A stretch of DNA of 61,422 bases, from assembly GCA_035518815.1 (NCBI GenBank), contig DATIXG010000069.1, positions 1-61,422 on the forward strand, written 5' to 3'. The notes under the pieces were generated by a model. It was not told the origin of the DNA, did no database searches, and saw only the letters and a program-made list of their open reading frames with translations. Numbering within the stretch: the stretch's first letter is position 1; every line of letters starts with the position of its first letter. Position numbers and translations under genes: made by a program. Shown here piece by piece: positions 27,193 to 35,753 of the stretch. The stretch is from AG25 sp035518815 (lineage in GTDB: Bacteria; Gemmatimonadota; Gemmatimonadetes; Gemmatimonadales; GWC2-71-9).

Positions 27193-27708
27193 ATGCAGCG
27201 CTCCGAAGCATTGGACTTCACTCCGACCAGGCTCGATTCCACGCGCATGGCGCCGAGAAGTAGGGCCGGGCAGGTACCACCCCCACCAGCTCTCGCGCCG
27301 TTGAGCCAGGCCGTGATGGAATCGCTCAACGACGGGATTGTCGTGTTCGATGCAAGTGGCCGGGTGGTGTACGCGAATGAGCACGCGCGGGGGTTGGCAG
27401 GGCGGGACCTCACTGGGCAGCGCGGTGATGCGGTGCGTGTGCGGTTGCTCGGCCTCGGCGGCTGGAGCGCCCCCCTTCGCTCCGGGGGGGTAACCCTGGG
27501 TGAGGCGATCTTCCTGCCGCGGAGCCAGCCGGCCCGGACGCTAGCCGAACGTGAGCGCCAGGCGATTGTCGATACGCTGAACAGCGCGCGTGGCCGCCTC
27601 GCGGAGACGGCGCGGCGCCTCGGAATCAGCCGCACCACCCTGTGGCGCAGGTTGCGCGCCTATGGGATCCGCGCAGCGAACGGCAACGGACGGGCGGCTC
27701 GGGGCTAA
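27193..27708 (+). CDS. PAS domain protein with C-terminal Fis-type helix-turn-helix
   Basis: About 171 residues. A PAS-like fold starts at VMESLNDGIVVFDASGRVVYANEHARGL split across strands, and a Fis/NtrC-type DNA-binding helix-turn-helix occupies the C-terminus (ERQAIVDTLNSARGRLAETARRLGISRTTLWRRL in parts). It looks like an NtrC-family activator that has lost the AAA+ sigma-54-interacting domain, as in short PAS-Fis regulators; it therefore probably regulates sigma-70 genes or acts as a nucleoid-type protein. A TACTCT sequence sits 2 nt before ATG 27193, so a later ATG at 27247 is possible. Confidence 0.75.
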   Translation: MQRSEALDFTPTRLDSTRMAPRSRAGQVPPPPALAPLSQAVMESLNDGIVVFDASGRVVYANEHARGLAGRDLTGQRGDAVRVRLLGLGGWSAPLRSGGVTLGEAIFLPRSQPARTLAERERQAIVDTLNSARGRLAETARRLGISRTTLWRRLRAYGIRAANGNGRAARG

Positions 27709-27709
27709 C

Positions 27710-27723
27710 GCCGCGCTAGCGGC
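27710..27723 (+). terminator. Weak stem-loop after the PAS-Fis gene
   Basis: GCCGC, loop GCTA, GCGGC directly after the PAS-Fis stop, followed by a pyrimidine-rich TCCTCTC. A short possible terminator; the lack of a clean T-run keeps confidence low. Confidence 0.3.
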
Positions 27724-27752
27724 TCCTCTCGAGGCTCTCTAGTTTCCCCGCG

Positions 27753-28238
27753 GTGAGGCTGCTCCTCGCCGCGTTTTTTGTTGCCGCCTGCGGTCGCGGG
27801 TCTGCGCCCGCCGGTCGCCTCCACGCCCGTTTCACCAACCCCCCGAGCGACACCACGCGATTCAGCGCCGATGCGCATGCCACGACGTGCGCAGGGGGTC
27901 GCGGGGTGCTGTTGGAGGGAATCTCGGGTGGGAGCGGCGTCCTGGCCTGGTTACGCGGCGGCCGTACGGTGGAGGGCAGCTACGTACCCCTTCCCCGCGG
28001 CGACAGTCTCACGCCGCGTGGCGCCGTGGTGACGGCCCGGCTCGGGCCGCGCGAGCCCTCGCGGGGGGTGCTCCTAGACAGCGGAGCAGTCGTCGTGTCG
28101 TCGGCCGGCGGGATGATCGGGGCGCGCATCGAGGGCCGCGGGGTGGATCTCGCGACGGCTACGCGCGTTGCGGTGGAGGTCACATTCGACAGCGTGCCTG
28201 CCCCCACCGATACGGTGGAATGCAGGGTCGCCCTGTGA
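27753..28238 (+). CDS. Small putative lipoprotein of unknown function
   Basis: A 161-residue protein with a short lipoprotein signal (RLLLAAFFVAAC, lipobox VAAC at residues 10-13), then a mature domain that is beta-rich and Gly/Ser/Thr-rich with one further pair of Cys (about 49 and 158). I do not recognise the domain. GTG at 27753 is exactly 7 nt after a TAGTTT hexamer with no Shine-Dalgarno, fitting leaderless expression independent of the upstream regulator. Confidence 0.65.
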   Translation: MRLLLAAFFVAACGRGSAPAGRLHARFTNPPSDTTRFSADAHATTCAGGRGVLLEGISGGSGVLAWLRGGRTVEGSYVPLPRGDSLTPRGAVVTARLGPREPSRGVLLDSGAVVVSSAGGMIGARIEGRGVDLATATRVAVEVTFDSVPAPTDTVECRVAL

Positions 28239-28265
28239 CACCGGCGCGCCGTTAGATTGCCCGTC

Positions 28266-29471
28266 GTGGAGCAGACCTACTTCCGGCGTGGTTTCGGCCT
28301 CAAGAGCGCGATCGAGGGCGCGTTAGCGACCGACTATCACAGCCGCGTTGTGGACGCCGTCAAGGCGCGGGGATACGTGCTCACCGTCGACGACCTGACG
28401 TTCAAGCTCGCCCGTGAGTTCGGGTTTTGTTACGGGGTCGATCGGGCGGTCGAATACGCCTACGAGACGCACGCGAAGTTCCCCGGCCGCCGGCTGTTCC
28501 TGGTCGGCGAGATCATTCACAACCCGCACGTGAACGCCAAGCTCCGGGACATGGGGGTGGAGTGCCTGCACCGGCCCGATAGGGGCGAGTTCGACTTCGG
28601 ACGGGTGATGCCAGACGATGTAGTGATCCTGCCGGCCTTTGGTGTCACCGCGCAGGACCTGGCGCGCCTGCGGGCCATCGGCTGCGTCCTCGTGGACACG
28701 ACCTGCGGCTCCGTGCTCAACGTCTGGAAGCGGGTCGAGTCCTACGCGCGCGACGGCTTCACGGCGCTGATCCACGGCAAGTATTACCACGAGGAGACCA
28801 AGGCCACCGCGAGCCAAGTGACCAAATACCCTGGCGGCAAGTACCTGGTCGTGCGCGACATGGCGGAAGCGCGCATCGTGTGCCGGTACATCGAAGCCGG
28901 CGGTGACAGCACGGAAGTGGGTCGCCTGCTCGAGGGCAAGGCATCCGACGCGTTCACCCCCGAACGGGACCTGGCGCGCGTGGGGGTGGCGAATCAGACC
29001 ACGATGCTGTCGAACGAATCGCTCGCCATTGCCGCGGAGGTGCGCTCGAGCATGGCACGGCGCTACGGCGAGGGCGCACTCGGCGAGCACTTCCGCAACT
29101 TCGACACGATTTGCTCGGCAACCCAGGACCGGCAGGACGCGGTCACGAAGCTGATCGCCGAGCCGCTCCACGTCATGGTCGTCATCGGAGGCTACAACTC
29201 GAGCAACACGACGCACCTCGCGGCGCTGTGCCAGGAGCGGGTCACGACGTATCACATCGAGGACGCCGCGTGCATCGATCCCGCGTCCGGCTCCATCCTG
29301 TTTCGACCCGTGGGCACCCATGAAGAGGCACGGAAGGATGCCTGGCTCCCCCCAGGCCCGGTCACGGTGGGAGTGACGGCCGGCGCGTCGACCCCGAACA
29401 ACAAGGTCGGCGAAACACTCGAGCGAATCGCCGCGACGCGGGGCGCGTCCCTGGCAGCCGCCCTGGGGTGA
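28266..29471 (+). CDS. ispH: 4-hydroxy-3-methylbut-2-enyl diphosphate reductase, long form
   Basis: IspH (LytB), the last enzyme of the MEP isoprenoid pathway, reducing HMBPP to IPP and DMAPP with a 4Fe-4S cluster. At about 401 residues it is the long plant/cyanobacterial-type form, not the roughly 310-residue E. coli type. The three cluster cysteines are seen in FGFCYGVDRA, DTTCGSVLN and DTICSATQDRQ, and the catalytic Glu in the HGKYYHEETKATAS block. I choose GTG 28266 because a TAGATT hexamer ends exactly 7 nt before it; a TTG at 28257 overlaps that hexamer and is unlikely. Other MEP genes are not in the window. Confidence 0.95.
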   Translation: MEQTYFRRGFGLKSAIEGALATDYHSRVVDAVKARGYVLTVDDLTFKLAREFGFCYGVDRAVEYAYETHAKFPGRRLFLVGEIIHNPHVNAKLRDMGVECLHRPDRGEFDFGRVMPDDVVILPAFGVTAQDLARLRAIGCVLVDTTCGSVLNVWKRVESYARDGFTALIHGKYYHEETKATASQVTKYPGGKYLVVRDMAEARIVCRYIEAGGDSTEVGRLLEGKASDAFTPERDLARVGVANQTTMLSNESLAIAAEVRSSMARRYGEGALGEHFRNFDTICSATQDRQDAVTKLIAEPLHVMVVIGGYNSSNTTHLAALCQERVTTYHIEDAACIDPASGSILFRPVGTHEEARKDAWLPPGPVTVGVTAGASTPNNKVGETLERIAATRGASLAAALG

Positions 29472-29504
29472 CAGCTTCGGGAAATCTTCGCCATATTTGA
29501 ACGC

Positions 29505-32500
29505 ATGCCGCTGTCCGGGTTTCATCCAGCCGTTGAGCGGTGGTTCGAGTCCCGCTTTCGCGACCCCACTGAGCCGCAGCAACGCGCTTGGCCCGTCATT
29601 CAGGAAGGCCGGGATGCGCTGATCGCCGCCCCCACCGGGTCAGGCAAGACCTTCGCCGCGTTCCTCGCGGCGATCGACTCGCTGCTTCGCCAGGGCCTCG
29701 AAGGCACGCTCCGCGATGAGATCCAGGTTGTGTACGTCTCCCCGCTCAAGGCGCTGTCGAACGACGTCCAGAAGAACCTGTCCGAGCCGCTCGCGCAGAT
29801 CCGTTCGACCCTCGAAGGCCTGTGTCTCCCGGATGTCGAGATCCGGACCCTGGTCCGCACCGGGGACACGCCCGCGTCCGCGCGGCAGGCGATGCTCAAG
29901 CGACCGCCACACATCCTCGTCACCACGCCCGAGTCATTGTTCCTTATCCTCACCTCCGAGCGCGCGCGCGACATGCTGCGGAGCGTGCGAACGGTGATCG
30001 TGGACGAGATCCACGCCGTGGCTCGGGACAAGCGAGGGAGTCACCTCGCGCTCTCGCTCGAGCGGCTGGAGCGGCTGGCCGGACGCCCGCTGCAGCGCAT
30101 CGGCCTGTCGGCCACGCAGAAACCGATCGAAGCGATCGCCGCCTTCCTCGCGGGCACGCGTCGCCGGTGGGAGGACGTGCGGATCATCGACTCCGGCCAC
30201 GCGCGGCAACTCGAACTTGCCATCGAGATACCGTCGCCCCCGCTCGAGGCGGTGATGGCGGCAGAGGTGTGGGACGAGCTGTACGACCGGCTGGCCCAGC
30301 TGATCTCGGAGCATCGCACCACACTGGTGTTCGTCAACACGCGGCGGCTTGCCGAGCGGGTCGCGATGCACCTGTCCGAACGGATCGGCGCGGAGCACGT
30401 GACGTCGCACCACGGTAGCCTTTCGAAAGAGAAGCGGCTCGATGCGGAGACGCGGCTCAAGGAGGGCAACCTTCGGGCGCTGGTCGCGACGGCATCGCTC
30501 GAGCTCGGGATCGACATCGGGACCGTGGACCTGGTGTGCCAGATCGGGTCGACCCGTTCGATCGCGACGCTGCTGCAACGCGTGGGCCGCTCGGGTCACC
30601 GGCTCGGCGTCGTCCCCAAGGGACGCCTGTTCCCGCTCTCGCGCGACGAGCTGGTCGAGTGTGTCGCGTTGGTGCGCGCCGCGCGGGAGGGCCAGCTCGA
30701 CCGGCTGATCATTCCGGAGCATCCGCTGGACATTCTGGCGCAGCAGGTCGTCGCGACGGCCGCGTGCGAGGACTGGGGCGAGGACGCGCTGTACGCCCTC
30801 GTCCGGGGCGCGGCACCGTACCGCGACCTCACGCGCAAGGATTTCGACGACGTCGTTCAGATGCTCGCTGAAGGTTTCACGACGCGGCGCGGGCGGCGTG
30901 GCGCCTACGTGCACTACGACGGCGTGAATCACCGGCTGCGGGGGCGCCGCGGCGCGCGGCTCGCGGCGATCACGTCCGGTGGCGCAATTCCCGACATCGG
31001 CGACTACCGGGTGATCCTCGAGCCGACCGACACGTTCGTCGGGACGCTCAACGAAGACTTCGCGATCGAGAGCACGCCGGGGGACATCTTCCAGCTCGGC
31101 AACGCCTCGTATCTGATCCGCAAAGTCGAGTCGGGGCAGGTGCGCGTGGTGGACGCGCAGGGACAGCCGCCGTCCATCCCGTTCTGGCTGGGCGAGGCTC
31201 CTGCGCGCACCGCGGAGCTCTCGGTCGAGGTCTCGCGGCTGCGGCAGGACATCGCCGATCGACTTGGCGACCCATCGGCCGCAATCGCCTGGCTCACCAC
31301 CGAGGTGGGGATCGCCGAAGCCGCCGCCCGGCAGCTCGTGGAGTACCTTGCCGCGGCGAAGCAGGTGCTCGGCGTGATCCCGACGCAACGCACGCTCGTG
31401 CTGGAGCGGTTCTTCGACGAAGCGGGCGGGATGCAGCTCGTGCTGCACGCCCCGTTCGGCAGCCGCATCAACCGGGCGTGGGGGCTGGCGCTCCGAAAGC
31501 GATTCTGCCGCAGCTTCAACTTCGAGCTCCAGGCGGCAGCCACAGAGGACGCGATCATCCTCTCGCTCGGACCGCAGCACAGCTTCCCGCTGGCGGATGT
31601 GTTTCAGTACCTGAAGCCCGCGACCGCCGAGCACTTGCTCGTCCAGGCGATGCTTGACGCTCCCATGTTCGGCACCCGCTGGCGCTGGAACGCCACGCGC
31701 GCGCTGGCGGTGTTGCGGGCGCGCGGCGGCAAAAAGGTCCCGACCCCCCTGCAACGCATGGAAGCCGAAGACCTGGTGGCGGCCGTCTTCCCCGACCAGC
31801 TCGCCTGTCCCGAAAACCTGGTCGGGGACCGCGAGATTCCGGACCATCCGCTGGTCAAGCAGACCATTGAGGATTGCCTGCTCGAGGCCATGGATTTTCC
31901 GGGCTTGAAGCGAGTGCTGGAGGCGATGGAGGCGGGCGAATTTCAGCTGGTGGCGCGTGACACGCCCGAGCCGTCGCCGCTAGCGCACGAGGTGGTGAAC
32001 GCCAAACCCTATGCCTTCCTGGACGACGCACCGCTCGAGGAGCGCCGCACCCAGGCCGTGATCACGCGCCGGGGGCTCGATGCCAAAGCCGTAGATGAGT
32101 TCGGGAAGCTCGACCAGGCCGCGATCGATCGCGTCAAGGGAGAGGCGTGGCCGGAGGTCTCGAGCGCGGACGAGCTGCATGATGCGTTGCTCGTCATGGG
32201 GGCGATGGGGAGTGCGGAATGCGAAATGCGAAACGCGAAGTGCCGGGTGTGGTTCGAGGAGCTGGTACGGGCTGGGCGCGCAGGCGTGATCGCAACCGAG
32301 CCGAGCCTCTGGGTCGCCACGGAGCGGTTGCCGATGCTGGAGGCGGTATTCCCCGGCGTCACGTGCGAGCCGTCGCTGGTGGCGCCGGAGCGAGAGCGCG
32401 CCAGGGCGTGGACGCGCGAGGACGGCCTGCGCGAGCTGGTGCGGGGGCGCCTCGAGGTCGTCGGTCCGACGACGGCGCCCGAAGTCGGGCGTACCCTGGG

Positions 32501-33845
32501 CGTGACTGCCGGGGACGTCGATATCGCGCTCGCCGCGCTCGAGCATGAAGGCTTCGCGCTGCGCGGCCATTTCACTCCCGGCGTATCCGCTCTCGAATGG
32601 TGCGAGCGCCGTCTCCTGGCGCGCATTCATCGCTACACGCTCGACCGCCTGCGCAAAGAGATCGAGCCCGTTGCTGCCGCGGACTTCATGCGGTTTCTGT
32701 TCCGCTGGCAGCGGCTCGCGCCGGACGCCCGCGCTCAAGGGCCCGAGGGCCTGGCAGCCGTGCTCGAGCTGCTCGACGGGTACGAGATCGCCGCGGGCGC
32801 ATGGGAAACGGACGTACTGCCCGCCCGACTCGAGGACTACGATCCGCTGTGGCTCGACGGCCTCTGTCTCTCGGGTGAAATCGCGTGGGGGAGACTCTCG
32901 CCGGCCGGCCCGTCGAGCGGCCACAAGTCAGGACCGATTCGCACGACCCCCATCGCGTTGTTCAGACGGGAACGGGGCGCGCTGTGGCGATCGCTCGCGC
33001 CTGCTCCGGACCCGGCCTCACTCACCCTGTCGCACTCGGCACGTGCCGTGTTCGAGGCCCTGGATGGCCGGGGCGCGTCGTTCTTCGGAGACTTGGTCAA
33101 CGCCACAGGCTTGTTGCGCAGCGAGGTGGAGAAGGGCCTTGCGGAGGTCGTCGCGTGGGGGCTCGTGACGGCCGACAGCTTTGCGGGCCTGCGCGCGCTG
33201 CTCGTGCCCTCCGACCGGCGGCGCCCGCTCGGCGCCGGGGGATTTCGCCGCCGCGGCCGCACGGCGGCGTTCGGCGTGGAAACAGCCGGCCGCTGGTCGA
33301 GAGTCGCCGTGGGCGCGCCGGCGTCGCAGGAGCAGGTGGCCGAAATGGTCGCCTGGCAGCTGTTGCGTCGCTACGGCGTTGTGTTCCGCCGGCTGGTCGC
33401 GCGCGAATCGCTGCTCGCGCCCTGGCGGGATGTGTTGCGCGCCTACCGCCGGCTCGAGGCGCGGGGGGAAATACGAGGCGGCAGGTTCGTGGCGGGGTTC
33501 TCCGGCGAGCAGTATGCGCTGCCGGAAGCCGTGGGATCGCTGCGGGCCGTGCGGCGCGACCAGACTGCACCGGAGGCGGGCGAGCTTGTCGCCGTGGGCG
33601 GCGCGGATCCTCTCAACCTCGCCGGCATCATCACGCCGGGCGACCTGATCCCCGCGGTGGCCGGCAATCGCGTCCTCTACCGCAATGGCATACCGGTGGC
33701 GGTCAAGGAAGGTGAGGGCGGAAGGGAGCGTTTCCTGGTCGACGTCTCAGCCGACGAAGCACAGGTCCTGCGCGATGCGCTCGTGCGGCGCAGGGCCGCG
33801 CCGCTCGTGCGCGCTTATCTGGGCGCGCGCCGCGCGAGCGTGTAG
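29505..33845 (+). CDS. Lhr-type DNA helicase (large helicase-related protein)
   Basis: A 1446-residue SF2 helicase. The N-terminal core has FHPAVERWF, Walker A APTGSGKT (about 41-48), DEIH near 166-169, LSATQ and QRVGRSGHR, then the Lhr winged-helix/beta-barrel core; the long C-terminal extension (about 830 onward) is typical of bacterial Lhr, which unwinds 3'-tailed and RNA-DNA hybrid substrates in repair. Around residues 902-913 an in-frame block of four 7-bp repeats (32216-32243) encodes CEMRNAKCR and looks inserted. ATG 29505 sits 5-6 nt after an ATATTT sequence, perhaps leaderless. Its stop codon abuts the cupin stop. Confidence 0.93.
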   Translation: MPLSGFHPAVERWFESRFRDPTEPQQRAWPVIQEGRDALIAAPTGSGKTFAAFLAAIDSLLRQGLEGTLRDEIQVVYVSPLKALSNDVQKNLSEPLAQIRSTLEGLCLPDVEIRTLVRTGDTPASARQAMLKRPPHILVTTPESLFLILTSERARDMLRSVRTVIVDEIHAVARDKRGSHLALSLERLERLAGRPLQRIGLSATQKPIEAIAAFLAGTRRRWEDVRIIDSGHARQLELAIEIPSPPLEAVMAAEVWDELYDRLAQLISEHRTTLVFVNTRRLAERVAMHLSERIGAEHVTSHHGSLSKEKRLDAETRLKEGNLRALVATASLELGIDIGTVDLVCQIGSTRSIATLLQRVGRSGHRLGVVPKGRLFPLSRDELVECVALVRAAREGQLDRLIIPEHPLDILAQQVVATAACEDWGEDALYALVRGAAPYRDLTRKDFDDVVQMLAEGFTTRRGRRGAYVHYDGVNHRLRGRRGARLAAITSGGAIPDIGDYRVILEPTDTFVGTLNEDFAIESTPGDIFQLGNASYLIRKVESGQVRVVDAQGQPPSIPFWLGEAPARTAELSVEVSRLRQDIADRLGDPSAAIAWLTTEVGIAEAAARQLVEYLAAAKQVLGVIPTQRTLVLERFFDEAGGMQLVLHAPFGSRINRAWGLALRKRFCRSFNFELQAAATEDAIILSLGPQHSFPLADVFQYLKPATAEHLLVQAMLDAPMFGTRWRWNATRALAVLRARGGKKVPTPLQRMEAEDLVAAVFPDQLACPENLVGDREIPDHPLVKQTIEDCLLEAMDFPGLKRVLEAMEAGEFQLVARDTPEPSPLAHEVVNAKPYAFLDDAPLEERRTQAVITRRGLDAKAVDEFGKLDQAAIDRVKGEAWPEVSSADELHDALLVMGAMGSAECEMRNAKCRVWFEELVRAGRAGVIATEPSLWVATERLPMLEAVFPGVTCEPSLVAPERERARAWTREDGLRELVRGRLEVVGPTTAPEVGRTLGVTAGDVDIALAALEHEGFALRGHFTPGVSALEWCERRLLARIHRYTLDRLRKEIEPVAAADFMRFLFRWQRLAPDARAQGPEGLAAVLELLDGYEIAAGAWETDVLPARLEDYDPLWLDGLCLSGEIAWGRLSPAGPSSGHKSGPIRTTPIALFRRERGALWRSLAPAPDPASLTLSHSARAVFEALDGRGASFFGDLVNATGLLRSEVEKGLAEVVAWGLVTADSFAGLRALLVPSDRRRPLGAGGFRRRGRTAAFGVETAGRWSRVAVGAPASQEQVAEMVAWQLLRRYGVVFRRLVARESLLAPWRDVLRAYRRLEARGEIRGGRFVAGFSGEQYALPEAVGSLRAVRRDQTAPEAGELVAVGGADPLNLAGIITPGDLIPAVAGNRVLYRNGIPVAVKEGEGGRERFLVDVSADEAQVLRDALVRRRAAPLVRAYLGARRASV
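32216..32243 (+). repeat. Heptanucleotide tandem repeat inside the Lhr gene (4 copies)
   Basis: GGAATGC, GAAATGC, GAAACGC and GAAGTGC lie end to end, in frame with the Lhr gene because 28 bp are framed by flanking bases. The encoded segment falls in a region where Lhr homologues usually have a shorter link, so it looks like an inserted low-complexity tract. Confidence 0.7.
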
Positions 33846-34160
33846 CTAGCCTCGCGTCGCGTCGAGACTCACGACAGGTTCGACGCCCACCACCTCGGCC
33901 GAGTGTATCGCCCCGCGCGGTACCACGAGACAATCTCCCGCCTCGAGCACGGCTGAAGCGCCACGCACAGTCATCTGGAACCGACCGGACACGACGGCGT
34001 CAATCTTGTCGATGCCGTGGGTGTGGTCGGGAAACACGGTGCCGGGCGGGTACACGTAGCGCGACACGCGATAGCCCCGCGCCTCGAGCTTGCTCCGGAG
34101 CGCCGCCTCGCTGAGCGGCCCGTCCAGCCGCTCGTCCCAGCGCTCGACTGTGACAGTCAC
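33846..34160 (-). CDS. Small cupin-domain protein
   Basis: A 104-residue single-domain cupin. Metal-binding motif 1 is visible as PDHTHGIDKIDAVVSG and motif 2 as DCLVVPRGAIHSAEV, so a mononuclear metal site (His, His, Glu/Asp, His) is likely; function may be sensory or enzymatic and is not predictable. The start is GTG at 34160, which overlaps the msrA stop codon by 4 bp (GTGA); the alternative start 75 bp upstream would run far into msrA. Translational coupling suggests a shared oxidative-stress role. Confidence 0.82.
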   Translation of the reverse strand: MTVTVERWDERLDGPLSEAALRSKLEARGYRVSRYVYPPGTVFPDHTHGIDKIDAVVSGRFQMTVRGASAVLEAGDCLVVPRGAIHSAEVVGVEPVVSLDATRG

Positions 34161-34705
34161 GCGACGGGCTGCTTCAGGCGGTCGAGATAGAGTTTGCGCA
34201 CCTTCGCGACCTTGGGCGCGATCACCGCCCGACAATACGCCTGGTTCGGGTTGCGGCGATAGTAATCGCGGTGATACTCCTCCGCGGCGTAGAAGTGGTC
34301 GAGGGGTTTCAGCTCTGTTACAATCGGGTCGTCGTACACCTTATCGGCCGTGAACTGCGCGATCACGCGCTCAGCCTCCGCCTTCTGCGCGGCGGTGTGA
34401 TAGTAGATCGCGGAGCGGTACTGAGTCCCCACGTCGTTTCCCTGTCGATTCATCGTCGTCGGGTCGTGAATCGTGAAAAACACGTGCAACAGGTCGGCGA
34501 ACGAGATGACGGCGGGGTCGTAGGTGACCCGGACGACCTCCGCATGTCCCGTGTCGCCACTGCAGACGCGCTCGTACGTGGGATTCGGAACGTGGCCGCC
34601 CGCGTACCCGGACTCGACCCGCTCCACGCCCTTCAAGTCCGAGAACGCGGCCTCGAGGCACCAGAAGCATCCTCCGGCGAGCGTCGCAACTTCATGCTGG
34701 CTCAT
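34157..34705 (-). CDS. msrA: Peptide methionine sulfoxide reductase MsrA
   Basis: MsrA of 182 residues, which reduces the S-epimer of methionine sulfoxide in proteins and free Met. The catalytic motif GGCFWC (Cys13, Cys16) is intact, followed by SGYAGGHVPNPTYERVCSG and YHRDYYRRNPNQAYC in parts with a resolving Cys near 157. Length is standard. ATG 34705 has a strong GGGGAGG ribosome-binding site. It is translationally coupled to the downstream cupin and divergent from fpg, giving a small oxidative-damage cluster. Confidence 0.96.
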   Translation of the reverse strand: MSQHEVATLAGGCFWCLEAAFSDLKGVERVESGYAGGHVPNPTYERVCSGDTGHAEVVRVTYDPAVISFADLLHVFFTIHDPTTMNRQGNDVGTQYRSAIYYHTAAQKAEAERVIAQFTADKVYDDPIVTELKPLDHFYAAEEYHRDYYRRNPNQAYCRAVIAPKVAKVRKLYLDRLKQPVA

Positions 34706-34764
34706 GCTGATCCTCCCCAATCCGATGGCACCACCTGAATGCCGGGACATGACGGCAGGTTCCC

Positions 34765-34778
34765 GGTTGCAAGTTGCA
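34765..34778 (+). repeat. Heptad repeat in the msrA-fpg intergenic region
   Basis: GGTTGCA and AGTTGCA lie in tandem, flanked on both sides by GACGGCAG (34751 and 34779 on). Part of the dispersed 7-bp repeat class seen in this window. Confidence 0.5.
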
Positions 34779-34814
34779 GACGGCAGGGACGGGAGTGAAG
34801 GGTACTTTACGCCC

Positions 34815-35726
34815 ATGCCCGAGCTGCCGGATGTCGTCGTGTATCTCGAGGCGCTGCGGCCTCGCATCGTGGGCCGGACCGTTCAGGCGATACGGATCGC
34901 GAGCCCGTTCGTGCTGCGGAGCGTGGAGCCGCCGCTCGAGGCGGCGGTGGGGCGCCGGGTAGCGGGCGTGAGCCGGCTCGGCAAGCGCATCGTGATCGCG
35001 CTCGAGCCCGACCTGTTTCTCGTCATCCATCTCATGATCGCGGGGCGGCTCAGATGGCGAGCCCCTCGGGCCAAGATGCCCGGCCGGATCGGTCTCGCAG
35101 CGTTCGACTTCGAGAACGGATCCCTCGTTCTCACCGAAGCGGGGACGCGGCGGCGGGCCGGGCTTCACCTCCTGCGGGGAGCGGCCGCCCTCGCGGAGCA
35201 CGACCCGGGGGGCCTCGAGGTGTTGGAGAGCGACGCAGCTTCGTTTCGAGCCGCGCTGCGGCGCGAGAGCCACACGATCAAGAGGGCCCTGACGGACCCG
35301 CATATCGTTTCAGGCATCGGGAACGCCTACTCCGACGAAATCCTGCATTCGGCCCGCCTGTCTCCGTTCGCGCTGACGTCGTCCCTCTCCGACGCCGAAC
35401 TCGACAGGCTCTACGCGGCGACGCGCGCGACGCTCGACCTCTGGCTCGAACGGCTGCGCCGGGATGCGGGTGACGGGTTTCCCGACAAGGTCACCGCGTT
35501 TCGCGAAGGGATGGCGGTCCATGGCCGTTACCGGGAGCCGTGTCCCGTGTGTGGGTCGCCGGTGCAGCGGATCCGCTATGCGGAAAACGAGGTCAACTAC
35601 TGCGCCACTTGTCAGACCGGCGGGCGGGTGCTCGCGGACCGCTCGCTGTCGCGACTACTGAAAGACGATTGGCCGAGGTCGCTGGATGAGTGGGAGGAGA
35701 GGGTAGGGGGCGGTAAGAGGCGGTAG
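34815..35726 (+). CDS. Formamidopyrimidine-DNA glycosylase family (Fpg/Nei)
   Basis: A base-excision repair glycosylase of 303 residues that removes oxidised purines. The N-terminal MPELPDVVVYLEALRPRI keeps the catalytic Pro2 and Glu3; the H2TH region contains SGIGNAYSDEILHSARLSP in parts; the C-terminal zinc finger CPVCG ... YCATCQT is intact (about 242-265). About 30 residues longer than typical Fpg. ATG 34815 follows a TACTTT hexamer by 6 nt without a Shine-Dalgarno, so it is probably leaderless. Fpg versus Nei type cannot be settled by eye. Confidence 0.93.
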   Translation: MPELPDVVVYLEALRPRIVGRTVQAIRIASPFVLRSVEPPLEAAVGRRVAGVSRLGKRIVIALEPDLFLVIHLMIAGRLRWRAPRAKMPGRIGLAAFDFENGSLVLTEAGTRRRAGLHLLRGAAALAEHDPGGLEVLESDAASFRAALRRESHTIKRALTDPHIVSGIGNAYSDEILHSARLSPFALTSSLSDAELDRLYAATRATLDLWLERLRRDAGDGFPDKVTAFREGMAVHGRYREPCPVCGSPVQRIRYAENEVNYCATCQTGGRVLADRSLSRLLKDDWPRSLDEWEERVGGGKRR

Positions 35727-35748
35727 AAGGCGGTGCGAGGCGGGAGGG
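35709..35748 (+). repeat. Decanucleotide tandem repeat at the fpg 3' end (4 copies)
   Basis: Four 10-bp units starting GGCGGTAAGA, GGCGGTAGAA, GGCGGTGCGA, GGCGGGAGGG cover the last codons of fpg, supply its TAG stop, and run to within 6 bp of the convergent gene. Likely repeat expansion at a gene junction. Confidence 0.6.
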
Positions 35749-35753
35749 ACCGA

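Noticed and set aside
29540..29556. tRNA T-loop-like string GGTTCGAGTCCC
   Set aside because: It lies in the conserved Lhr N-terminus (VERWFESRF) and no acceptor, D or anticodon stems can be folded around it.
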